DNA from: Ctena decussata
Lineage: Eukaryota; Mollusca; Bivalvia; Lucinida; Lucinidae
Assembly (NCBI GenBank): GCA_963989385.1
Contig: OZ022510.1
Coordinates: 32,741,448-32,805,447, forward strand
Length of the DNA stretch: 64,000 nucleotides
Reading direction: 5' to 3'
Positions 23,461 to 33,519 of this stretch are shown one piece after another. A model generated the notes under the pieces. It was not told the DNA's origin. It made no database searches and saw only the letters and a list, made by a program, of their open reading frames with translations. Numbering within the stretch: the first letter of the stretch is position 1; the number at the start of each line of letters is the position of its first letter. Both the position numbers and the translations under genes were made by a program.

Positions 23461-24243
23461 AGCCTATTTCAGCTTTCGTTACTCGTTGAATGACCTTAAT
23501 ATGATGATGTGTTCACCTGCGCTTGCGCTTGATAATGTACAGCCATAATTGTTGCTCGTTGATATTAGAATCAAAATTTAGTGACATGTGAAATTAAGTA
23601 AACTGTCTGTCGTGAAGCATACGTATGCACGGAGAGTATGTAAAATGGCTACCCATCTGCTAATTCAACATAGGTTTTCTAGGTGATCTGAAAAAATTGA
23701 TACGCGATGATCTGAAAAATTGATACGTGAAGCTGTCACATAAAACAATCTGTCAAATTACTGAGTCCTTTTTATTTCAATTTTTACTGTCGTAACAGCT
23801 GGGTAGTTGAAAATAGTTTATTGACTGATGTTGGTGAGCGTCGGGTGTTTATAGGACAGTCAGTTAATTGGATTCTCATTCATTTTTAGCCTATCAACAA
23901 TGCATTTTTCTCCGCATATGATTTAACATTATGGTAAGGGTCAGGAGTGTAGGGCAGTATCATAAATTTGTACATTGTATATCCATAACATTTTGTAATA
24001 TAAATGTGTACATGTAAGCCAAATGACTTTTCTAGAATGAGTATCTTAAGACGACCATATCGGATTATTTTATTACCGAGGAGTTATATCATACCAGTAA
24101 ATTAAGATATTTTCCGGCGAGCTCAAAAGCTAAATTACTTGAATAGCATTACCTTTATCTTAAGATTTGCTGAAGTCTCTTCCTTCTTCTTTGCTACCAA
24201 TTAAGTGTCCTATCTGTTTTGGCAATAATTATTCTAAAGGTGT
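23461..24243. other. Unassigned non-coding stretch
   Basis: No gene or repeat recognised. It ends at a run of 13 G residues (24245-24257). Confidence 0.4.
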
Positions 24244-24778
24244 CGGGGGGGGGGGGGAGGGTATCAATAAGGTGGGGTTTTCTGCATCCTACCAAAGTTT
24301 TCTTTTTTTAACTGATGGTATACTCCAGTGTGTCCAGTTTATTGAACCATGTGTGACTTCGGTTGGAAAGCCCTTGTTACTGAGCTATGTGTCCACAGAA
24401 GTGGATGGGGTAACTCAACATGGTTTTAGTCTATCTTATAAAAATATTCTCATTTGGTAGAAGTGTACAACAGACAGACAGCATTTAATAAAATGATAAA
24501 CAGAACACTAAAATGTATTTTCATATCATTTTATTTGGTTTAATTTTAACATATGATGTCAAAAAAGACTTCCCTTAACATCCAGCATGTTTTCTATATT
24601 TCTGTCCTCTACTTTTAATATTTCTTGGCACCATTGCTAAATTAACTAACTAGTAATCATCAAACGCATGTCAAGGAAGTACCTTGAACAGGACAATCGA
24701 ATGATTTGACCAAAGAATCACCATGACCTAGTTTTCATGGTTGACTGAACACATATACTTGCTTGGAAGATGGTTTTT
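24244..24778 (+). repeat. Left arm of a 22.7-kb-spaced inverted repeat
   Basis: From the G-run to GAAGATGGTTTTT this segment matches the complement of 46447-46972 at roughly 85-90 percent by eye, with few indels. Examples are TTTTCTGCATCCTACCAAAG, TCTCATTTGGTAGAAGTGT and ATGACCTAGTTTTCATGG. Similarity ends sharply at both edges. Either these are termini of one large element or two independent copies of a dispersed repeat in opposite orientation. Confidence 0.8.
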
Positions 24779-24875
24779 ATTCAGCTTAATAACCAAGAAA
24801 TATAAAACTTTGATCAAATTAATATCTTAACAACTGAATTTTGCCCCAACCACCACATAATTATGATGAGGAGAG

Positions 24876-25320
24876 ACGTATTGGTTTTAGTGTGGATCTC
24901 GTCGGCATCTGTGTCGTCGTCGGCATAGCAATTTGTACCCACTATTTCTCTTGAATCAACGGATGGAATTTTACCAATCTTGCATTATGTGGACTTTGAT
25001 CAAGCTTGCTTGGATACACAATTGGGACAAGCCAAACATATGGTTTGAATTTGTTTAATTTGAGCCCATTTTCAAGGTAACAGGAGGTCTTAACATGTTA
25101 AAGGTTTTCTGCGTCGGCGTAGGCGTGGCAATTTCCTATACCTAAGACATCGTTTGAAACAATAAGCGCAACTTGCATGGAAAATTATTAGGACAAGCCT
25201 AAGGGGTAATCAGATTTCGGTGGTCCTTGACGTTATTTTCAAGGTCACAGAAGGACTTAACATGTGACGCAGACACAGACGCTGATGCCAACGAGATCCG
25301 CACTGAAGCCAATATGTATT
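24876..25320. repeat. Foldback repeat
   Basis: The left end TATTGG...GTGGATCTCGTCGGCATCTG pairs with the right end CAGACGCTGATGCCAACGAG...CCAATA. The interior includes CTTAACATGTTAAAGG and CTTAACATGTGACGC. Non-coding. Confidence 0.55.
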
Positions 25321-25399
25321 CCCTAACCTTTAGTTGCGGGGCTGTGAGGCGTAATATAGCAGTAAAGATATTAATTTGACCAAAGTTTCGTAATTCTAG

Positions 25400-25690
25400 G
25401 TGATAAGATTGAATGACAAGGTTTCCGCGGAAAGCTGTGTCGCACCTGACAGGGCCAAGCCTGATATGTATTTGTGATATTTGTCAGAGCAAGATAAGAA
25501 GGGATATCAGAAATTATTCAGGGATTAATTTTCTTATTTCTCAATGGAAACATACGTTGTGACCCCTCATTAGGACAGTGTTGGTGAAACAGTTCCTATG
25601 TGGGTCACAATGTACGTTTTTGTGCAAAAATAAGGAAAATTATCTCCAAATTATCCCTGTTGTGCCTTCTCATCTGGAGCACTGTCTGTG
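25400..25690. repeat. Foldback repeat
   Basis: TAATTTTCTTATTTCTCAAT...CATACGTTGTGACCC (about 25530) pairs with GGGTCACAATGTACGTTTTT...AAGGAAAATTA (about 25595-25645). Non-coding. Confidence 0.5.
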
Positions 25691-26570
25691 TGTGTGACAG
25701 GGCTTAAAAAATGGTAGAAAAAAGAACAATTTAGCAGATTTCATGTAAGAAAAAAAAAAAAAGAATAAAAAGGGAAAATATATCACCTGATCATTTTTCC
25801 ATTCCAGTCTTTCCAGGTTTCAGCAGTATTTTCCTGGTCTAGTTATTGATGAAAAGATGAGGTTTCCAGAACACTCTGTCTCAACATTTCTGTATCTGAC
25901 AGCATATTTACATTGGAACCAAAGATTAGTAGATTAAAGCACTGTCAAAGAATGAACCAGATAACAAATATAATTACTCCACTCTTGAAGAAGATAGAGG
26001 CTCCCTCTTTCAAGTAATGTGTTTTCTTGTTGTGACATGATATGGATTAGATCCATGATGAAACTTGAACAGTAATGTCTAACTAGAGTTGTTCCATTAT
26101 GCTGTTAGAGGCTACCCTGTTTCAAGTTATCCATGATAAACTGGAACATTAATGTCTAACTAGAGTTGTTCCATTATGTTAATGTATACAGTTGATCAGA
26201 TCCAGGATGAAATTGGAACATTGTCTAATTATTGTTCCATTATGTTAATGTCTATATTTGATCAGCTATCTTTAATAAACTGCCATTAATTTTTACTTCA
26301 TAGATGCTAATTTTGGCTGCTTCCAGATTCTTGATTGATTTTGTGGTCATCAAGCTACACGCAGCAACAGACTACACATAACAAATACTATTCAGACACT
26401 TATCCTAAGATGTCAATTAAAAAAGTGATAATACTTATTTGTATGATTCATTCTTAAAGTCCAAGTTACATCACTGATAACTTAATTCTGAATAATTCAT
26501 AACTTTTCAAAAGACATGGACAGTACTTGTGTCAATGTTGGTAGATGGCAACTGTCAGTGAATCATGTTG
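25691..26570. repeat. Helentron 3' flank with short tandem repeat
   Basis: At about 26050-26280 a unit of about 80 bp containing AACTAGAGTTGTTCCATTATG is present about three times with decay. The remainder shows no gene. It is downstream of the Helentron frame and may hold its 3' untranslated end, but no terminal hairpin could be fixed. Confidence 0.45.
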
Positions 26571-28403
26571 TCAACCAAGTGATTTTGGTATACACATATA
26601 CACTGGTTTGTGGTAACTGTAGTATGATTCCAGCACTCCACTTGCAACATCTTTGTCCTGAATATTTGTAAAGATAAAGTCTATACAGGTCCTGCCATTT
26701 GTAGTGTACTCGTATAAGATTTGACGACAATTTAATGAAATCAAGATTCTGCAAACTGCAGCATACTTTGGGCTGTGTTCTAAACTGTTGATGTTAAAAT
26801 CCCCCATTACAACAATTGGTTCTTCTGGATTCAATTTGCAAGTAAGATTTTGTAGTGCCTTCTGATTGTCTTGAATAGATTCATTTGGGCTTATGTATAC
26901 ACAGACAAGTTGCAACTGCTGTGCATGCATAGAAACCAGGGCTCGGGTAAACTCTACTCTGTTGTAGTTTTCTGAAGTAATGTATGTTGTTAATGACTTC
27001 TGCTTGTAAATTGCAGTCCCGTAAGCAGTTCTCCTTTTACTGAAATCATTTCTAAACATATCAAACCCTGGCATTTCAAAGGTACTGTCAACATCTCTTT
27101 CACACAATTTAGTTTCTACAAACATACATATATCAGAATTGTTAAAGATGAAGTCAGCAAGTATATCTGCTATATGTAAACACAAGGACTGGCTATTGTG
27201 GAAGACTATTTTGAAATATTCATTGCCAAAAGTATACAAAGGCTTAAAACATAAGTGGAGCTGTCCACCAGTTCTCAGTCGTTCCATTTCATTTCTAACT
27301 TTTGGACAAGCAGTTACATTTGATTCATCGAAGCTCCCTAAAATGTAGAGGTTGCTGAGACTTGTAGCACGACTGAATGCAACATAGTGCATATGCATTC
27401 GTCTCTGGTCAGGAAGCTTTCCTACTACTTGAGGAAGAGTATCCCCTTGAGATCTATGGACAGTTTTGGCACAGGCTAGTTGGAGTGGGAATTGGCTTCT
27501 ACGTAATTTGGCACATTTGTACCGACCTACAGGAAACTCTCTAGATACCTGTTTGACAGGAGTCCAGCTTTGCTCTATGTTTCTATTATACAAGTGTCTG
27601 CTCTCTCTTCTAAGCTTGGCTCCTACTTCTGGGTCTTCAAAAGAAACCCATATAACCTCTGGTTTACCAGTGGCTGGTGAAAACTCTATGAATTTGGTTA
27701 CACAAGCAGCACCATTCACAAGACCATCTTCAACATCCACATTGACAGTCATTTCATTTCTAAGGGAGACAGCTGTATTGAAGTATTTTCCCAAACCCAT
27801 GGCATCACCACTTCTAATAGGGGCCTTAGCCTTAATCTGTTTTGCTACGTCTGATGTTACATCACCAATTACAATGTCTGTGGCTTCAACCTCTGCTTTT
27901 AAACTATTAGTTGTATGGTAGACTGTATTGTTATGAGCATCAACATCTTTATTTCTGTACATCAAATGTGTAGCATTCTTAGGATACACTGAGTCTGGTT
28001 CAACGTTCTTGGTCTTAAGAAGTTTAATGTCTGGAGATGTATGTTTGCCCTCACGTAGTCTGTTAAGAGATTCTGAAAAAGGCACATCTTCAAGTTGACG
28101 CATAATCTTTTTCAACTCATACAAAGCAAAATTTTCTATCCATATATTTGGTGCCAGAACACTGTAATCTTGATTGGGCTGTTCAAAGACCCATTTGTCT
28201 TTAACAGGATTAAGTTGGAATAACTCTCCAATTGCAATGACACTAATTCCTCCAAATGCTTTTTTGGGGCCCATCACTTCCTGCAACCTAAGATTGACAA
28301 AATTGAAAAGGTTGGCTCCACACATTGATATTTCATCTATTATCAACCACTTCAGACCCGAGTATTTGCATCTGAGAGTGTTGAGTCTGTCCAGTGGAAG
28401 CAT
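26571..28403 (-). pseudogene. Helentron helicase (C-terminal part) fused to APE-like endonuclease
   Basis: 610 residues. Helicase part: Walker B LIIDEISM (about residue 21), a GELFQLNPV motif III where GD is usual, and the late SF1 motifs KTVHRSQGDTL and HYVAFSRATS (about residues 310-350), as in PIF1-like helicases. From about residue 395 an APE-type endonuclease follows: HNSQSL, VETKL with the metal-binding Glu, VMGDFNIN, and CIDFIFTN. The final motif reads SYHKPV instead of the usual SDH: the codon at 26613-26615 (minus strand TAC) replaces an expected Asp codon, probably harming catalysis. The piece continues in frame from 28413-29024 across a single stop, three codons upstream of the Met shown, so that Met is not a real start. 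Confidence 0.85.
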
Positions 28404-28412
28404 TTTATAAGA

Positions 28413-29024
28413 TTATCCCTGATTAGCAGGAACACCAAAAGCAGAGTGTATTGTCTGACCTTTAATTAGATAAGCTGCTTTCCCAGTTGGAGCTGTCAAT
28501 AAAACTGATGTCTGTTCTGGGTGAGCATCTAGAGATGTATTAAAAACCCTTACAAGTGCTTGATATATTGCTTTGGTTACCCGTGTTTTTCCAACACCTG
28601 CTCCACCACTCAGGAATATGCAGTACTGTTCTTCATTATCTTTGGCCATTTTCAGTACATGAAGAAATATGGCTTTTTGTTCTTTATTCAAAGACTGAAC
28701 TAAATGCCTGTACTCCTTATCTTCCATTCTGTTTCTTATCAATTCTTCTTGAACATCAGACCCTCCTGGCAGTCCTAAATCTGTTCCGAAGTCATAGTCT
28801 CTAGAGAAATCTTTGTCCCTTTCTGTGTTTGTTGAACTTTTCATTCTGTCTTCTCGTTCATTATGTTGAGTAACAGGTGCTACTCCATCCCAAGCATCAT
28901 CATCTTGCTCATTTAATAGCTGCTCCTCAATTTGATTTAGTTCTTCAGAATCTGCTTCATTATACTCATACTCTGCTCTTTTAGCCATAACCGTATCTGA
29001 CAGGGAAAAGAACTCGATAAGCAC
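28413..29024 (-). pseudogene. Helentron helicase N-terminal part with Walker A
   Basis: 203 residues. An acidic linker is followed by SLNKEQKAIFLHVLKMAK and the Walker A loop FLSGGAGVGKTRV, then LLTAPTGKAAYLI and HSAFGVPANQG, the standard order of a PIF1-like helicase. The frame stops with TAA at 28413-28415. Nine bases later the next piece continues in the same frame, so one nonsense change at a codon likely to be Tyr explains the break. The first residues up to SLSDTV come from the inserted/duplicated DNA upstream, not from the helicase. Confidence 0.85.
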
Positions 29025-29315
29025 ATTGCTTCCGTTCTAATCCCATAGCTTGTACTGATATCTTACTTGTTTATGTATGTATACATATATATATATGTTA
29101 ATAGTTCTTCAGAATCTGCTTCATTATACTCATACTCTGCTCTTTTAACCATAACCGTATCTGACAGGGAAAAGAACTCGATAAGCACATTGCTTCCGTT
29201 CTAATCCCATAGCTTGTACTGATATCTTACTTGTTTATGTATGTATACATATATATATATATATATGTTAACAGAATAAGCTAAATAAATATGTTTAAAC
29301 CAACCGTATCTGACA
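28938..29315 (-). repeat. Insertion and 164-bp tandem duplication inside the Helentron frame
   Basis: The segment beginning TTCTTCAGAATCTGC at 28941 recurs at 29105, giving a 164-bp period. Both copies carry coding sequence plus about 100 bp of AT-rich non-coding DNA with an (AT)n run. The minus-strand word TGTCAGATACGGTT occurs on both sides of the foreign DNA (complements near 28993 and 29313), so the frame EVSDTV/SDTVMAK is interrupted at a duplicated site. The inner edge TTCTTTTCCCTGTCAG looks like a 3' splice site, but joining it to a nearby GT does not keep the frame. Confidence 0.7.
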
Positions 29316-29723
29316 CTTCTGTGTATGCTTCTTCATAGGTGGCACACTGACCAAGTAGTTGATCTTCTTCAAACCATGGGTGAAATAAAAGCAGATGTTC
29401 TCTGGGTCCTTTTGTTTGGAGTATCTTACAAATCGAATGATCTTCTTTTCAATTCTCTTCTTCAAGATAGTTCCATCAGTTAATTTCATTTCATCTGCTT
29501 CCAAATTGCTTCTCTCGATGTCTGGGTCATCATCAAAGTTGTCCTCCATATCACTTTCTGGTATTTCACTATTCCCAACAAGTTTTTGACTCTTTGTCTT
29601 TTTTTTGTATCTTCGTATGTCATACATGGAGCAGAAGTCTGCCAAGCAAAGATGTTTGAAACTACTTGGGCGTTTTGTATATCTGCTTAACATATTTTGA
29701 CTGAATATCTTCTGAATCATCAT
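29295..29723 (-). pseudogene. Helentron Rep-helicase linker fragment
   Basis: 142-residue open piece. FSQNMLSRYTKRPSSF followed by LCLADFCSMYDI is the block that follows the Rep domain in Helitron proteins. The rest is acidic (DMEDNFDDDPDIE) and then basic. It lies one base out of frame with the Rep piece, which also ends in a TAA at 29725-29727. The last residues (KINYLV onward) are off frame: the alternative frame reads EDQLLGQCATYEEAYTEVSDT and leads into the insertion. So there are probable small indels at both ends. Confidence 0.75.
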
Positions 29724-29724
29724 C

Positions 29725-32625
29725 TTAAAGCTCTAGATCTGCACTGGGTTTTAGCAGAAATGGTCTTTCTTCTTGAGGGGAAGTATTTATAAAAATATAA
29801 CCTCGTGAAGACTTTCTTAGAGGCATCTGAAGAACCAAGTATGCAGCTTCCTGTTCACTGATCTCTACATGCCTGTTAAACTTATTACCAGTTGACCGTA
29901 CTTGATTTTGTATAGTCCCTCCATCTTTCTTTGCATCTTCGCAAGCATGTCGAAGTAGGTCTGACATTCCCCTTTGTCCCTTACTAATATATCCAACAAT
30001 ATAATTGCCACAGGCATAGGGGCTAGTCACAAACTGAAGATCACAGTTGGGCTGCCAAGCTTCAAGGATCTGAGGATTGTAGGCATTGATTCTAACTGCA
30101 TCAGGTTCTCTTTGATGAAAGACTTTCACATCTCTAATTGATGTTTGTAATGCCAGGATATACTGATCCTCAGACATACCCAGGTCTGCAAGGTATTCAC
30201 TAAATGTCATATCACTGCCAATAGAACTCTTCTCTAAAAAGCTGATGATTTTAGAGTAATTCTGCTGAGCAGGCTTAAAACCTGGATCAGTAGGATCTCT
30301 GAAAGGCTTCAGTACCCTAGTTGTCCTCATTGGTGGCAATGGGAAGTCAAAACGACAGGCTTTTTGCTTATTTTTTTTGCAGAAGTGTGAATGTCGGTGG
30401 CACTGTAATTTAATCAGATCAGCTGAACAAGGTCCCTGTTTCTGTGTTGTTACATGGCTGGCTATGTATTGCTCCACTATCTGGTCTTCATCCCTGCCAA
30501 TGTGAGGTGCATTTGCAATCCAGAGTAGTCCATGAATTTGTGGCGAGCCTCTCTGCTGAAACTCAATACGGTAAAAATGGTCCTCTGCTTTACCGTGTGG
30601 ACTTGAGTTACTCTTTAATACTGTGCCTAGAAATGAGTCAACTCTGTGCTGGAAATGTCTGGCACATGTGACAGGATCTGATCTAATCAGTCTGCATTTC
30701 GTTTCCCAAGACACGGTTGCAATGTCTTCGCTGGTATATTGCTTATTGTCCACCAGCCTTCCAAGGGTGACGAGCAACGACGACCATCTGGTTTCGGCTG
30801 CTGACAAGCTGAAGAACCATGTAGGAGTACCTAACTGCCTAATCATAGAGAAAATGTCTTTTTTTGCTGATTCCCAATATGGTGGTGATCCTCTTAGACA
30901 CCGAAATATTTTATAGCCTTCATCTAGCTTTGCAATTTCCTCTGCTGCATTGCCATGATTGAAATCTCCTGCAGTGTATGTTTTACCCTTTGTCTTGCAT
31001 CTTTTCATTGACAGCCAAATCCGATCTTGAATTTGCTTGACCTGTATTTTCTTCAGCTTAAAAAACAAGTTGTTAACATTCAGAGCAACACGACGATCTT
31101 TATTTCGTAACTCTGCCTTGCATATGTCACTGTATTTCACTGATATTTTTCTTTCTTTCTGTTTTGGTCTGGTATCTCCACAGAATATAGTTGGAAATGT
31201 AAGTTCTTCTAAATCTTCTTGAAATATGGGGATTGGCTGATTACCTTCTGACGGTGCTATAGAAAAGCTGTGCTGACCATCATACTCATCAAAACTGCTT
31301 GGATATAAAAGTGTATCTGAGCTTCCCAATGGCCTATAGTGAACATCATTTTCTTCTTCACTCCAATCACTATCTTCAGCTTGTTTATCTGACAGTGATA
31401 CATCTTTGGAACTACTATCTGTCTGTGCTTCTGTACTTTTATCGTCTGACTGAACTTCTGTCTGGTCTTCATTAAGACTGTTAGCTTCATGTTCCTTGGG
31501 CATATCTTCTTCTTGATTATCTCTTGGACAGTGTTGCTGAATGGCATCTGTCTGTTTTTCAATCTGGTCTTCTCTTTGAAGATTATCACTGTCAGTTTCT
31601 GCATCATCTTCATTTTGAATATAAGGCAGACAACCTTCTGTGTGGCCATGTCTCTCCATTTCCTCTACCTGTTCCTTTGTAAGGTCTTCACTCTGTTTTG
31701 TTACTGTTTGGTCTTCTTTGTGTATAGCATTTTTCTCCTCACTGTTTGTGTTAATGTAGTATCCTGGCTGCATTCCTCTGCCACATTTTGCTAGCCACTC
31801 TCTATTTATTCCATCTGGGACATACTTAAAAAATAAAGGTTTACTCAACAGAAAACGTACTGCATCAATACAAGCATGTGGTCTTACATTTTCATACAGC
31901 ACATAGGACTTGTATCTTAAACGTCTTTTCAACTTAAGTGGTATTGTATATGACTGTTCAGGTAACCTAGGCAGTGAAGATAAAGTTGCTATATTATCAC
32001 AAGGAACGTTTACAACATTACCATGTACTGACTGTTGTTTTCCAGATGGCAGTTCTCTAATCTGCATGAAGATAGGTACAGGTGATACTAATCTTTCCTC
32101 TAGTTTGTTTAATTCCAAAACAGCTTGTTTCTCTGGAAATCTAAAGCCATTGGCAACTGATAATCTAGGACTCTTGTTTTTCTTAATAGCTTCATTGCAT
32201 GTATGACACAGCCATTCTTTACCATCAAAACTCTTTACTCCACGAATGCATTGTGCCTTTAATTGTTCATCTGAGCATTTGGCATATATTGTCTTAACAA
32301 CAGACTGCCTAAACCAGAGTTGATCACAGCAAGTACACACATACTCACAGGCTTCTTCAACAGACTTGTGAAACAAAGCAACTGCTCTTTTTATTTCATC
32401 ACAAGATGCATCTGTTTGAGAAGAACTGGACATCTGCTTTCTAAGTTTATTATATTCTCTTTCTTTGTCTCGATTGGCAGAGATAGAACGTTGTAATCTT
32501 TTGTTTTCACTCTCGTACTGCCTTTCTCTTTCTCTACTGAAGAGGTCAGAACGCTGTTTTCTCTTCTGTTGTCTTTCACATTCTCTCTTTCTTCTTCTTT
32601 TGATCTCATCTGAGAGTTGATGCAT
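29725..32625 (-). pseudogene. Helentron replication initiator (HUH Rep) domain
   Basis: 966 residues open. About residues 95-150 carry a Cys-rich segment (CTCCDQLW...WLCHTC). About 310-425 is an acidic, Gln/Asp/Glu-rich linker. The Helitron-type Rep follows: PTWFFSLSAAETRW (about 605), then RGSPQIHGLLWI (about 692-703), CRFDFP, and the tyrosine block SPYACGNYIVGYISK near 875. In the HUH motif the first His is Gln: codon CAA at complement of 30538-30540, between SP and IH. That His binds the metal, so this copy is probably dead. The N-terminal Met is internal, since the frame stays open upstream into the 21-residue repeats. Confidence 0.88.
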
Positions 32626-32639
32626 TTTGTAATTTCTAT

Positions 32640-33200
32640 CATATTCTCTTTCTTTTTCAAGCTTTTGTGGAACAGAACGCTTTTTTCTCTTGAAAATTCG
32701 GTCATATTGTCTTTCTTCTTCATGTTTTTGTGGAACAGAACGCTTTATCCTTTTGGCAGTTCTATTGTAGTCTCTTTCTGCTTCTTGCTTTTGTGGAACA
32801 GAACGGTTTTTTCTCTTGAAAATTCGGTCATTTTCTCTTTCTACTTCTTGCTTTTGTGGAACAGAACTGTTTTTCTCTTGAAAATTCGGTCATATTCTCT
32901 TTCTACTTCTTGCTTTTGTGGAACAGAACGGTTTTTCTCTTGAAAATTCTGTCATATTCTCTTTCTTCTTCTTGCTTTTGTGGAACAGAACGGGTATTTC
33001 TCTTGAAAATTCTGTCATATTCTCTTTCTGCTTCTTGCTTTTGTGCAACAAAACGCTTTTTTCTCTTGAAAATTGTGTCATATTCTCTTTCTGCTTCTTG
33101 CTGTTGTGGAACGGAACGCTTTTTTCTCTTGAAAATTCTGTCGTATTCCCTTTCTGCCTCTTGCTTTTGTGGATCAGAACCCTCTTTTCTCTTCAAGCCT
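32640..33200 (-). repeat. 63-bp coding minisatellite in the Helentron frame
   Basis: Nine near-identical units, marked by GTGGAACAGAAC or variants at 32667, 32730, 32793, 32856, 32918, 32980, 33043, 33106 and 33169. Each encodes about 21 residues of the type VPQKQEAEREYDRIFKRKKR, very basic and helix-prone. Spacing is 63 bp except for two steps of 62 bp (32856-32918 and 32918-32980). Those two 1-bp losses fall near T-runs and exactly account for the frame difference between the upstream and downstream open pieces. Confidence 0.9.
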
Positions 33201-33365
33201 TTGCAATATTGCCTTTGGCGAGCTTGATTTTGAGAGACTGATCTTTTATTTCTTTTGTTTTTTCTCTCCTTATCTCTTTCTTTCTGTCTAAAAGATAATC
33301 TGGCTCTTTGCTTTTGCATACGTAACCTAAAATATGTGCTTCCGTCTCTTGACTGGTTATCAGAG
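32903..33365 (-). pseudogene. Helentron basic repeat region, upstream frame
   Basis: Open piece running from the SINE duplication to the first frame loss in the minisatellite. It begins (after the SINE) with SSDNQSRDGSTYF and continues with RQKERDKERKNKRNKRSV and five repeat units. The residues before that (from the Met at 33496) are translated SINE sequence and are not part of the protein. A nucleic-acid-binding or nuclear-localising role is plausible from the charge, but inferred. Confidence 0.75.
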
Positions 33366-33377
33366 CTTAAAATCCTA

Positions 33378-33519
33378 ACCAATCCAGGGGTCGCAAGATC
33401 GATCCCCCGCTTCTCCGGTCTTTCGGATGAGACTTTAAACCGAGGTTCCGTCTCCATATGACCTCGTTGTTGGTGGAACGTTAAACCCGAGTTCACTCAC
33501 TCACTCACTCACTCACTCA
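33378..33519 (+). mobile_element. 5'-truncated tRNA-derived SINE inserted in the Helentron
   Basis: 142 bp flanked by a perfect 12-bp duplication CTTAAAATCCTA (33366-33377 and 33520-33531). It carries a B-box-like AAGATCGATCCCC, then TTCGGATGAGACTTTAAACC, which resembles the central domain of the MetaSINE superfamily (recalled, not searched), and ends in an (ACTC)n tail. Insert plus one duplication is 154 bp, which is 1 mod 3 and exactly explains the frame change between the flanking coding pieces. Confidence 0.85.

Noticed and set aside
4223..30250. Other CTGATGA words as further hammerheads
   Set aside because: At about 4223 and 30243 no stem II followed by GAAA can be formed.
31489..33241. 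Leu/Phe-rich plus-strand membrane-like proteins (FSFCFLLLWNRT repeats)
   Set aside because: Antisense shadow of the Helentron's Lys/Glu-rich coding repeats on the minus strand.
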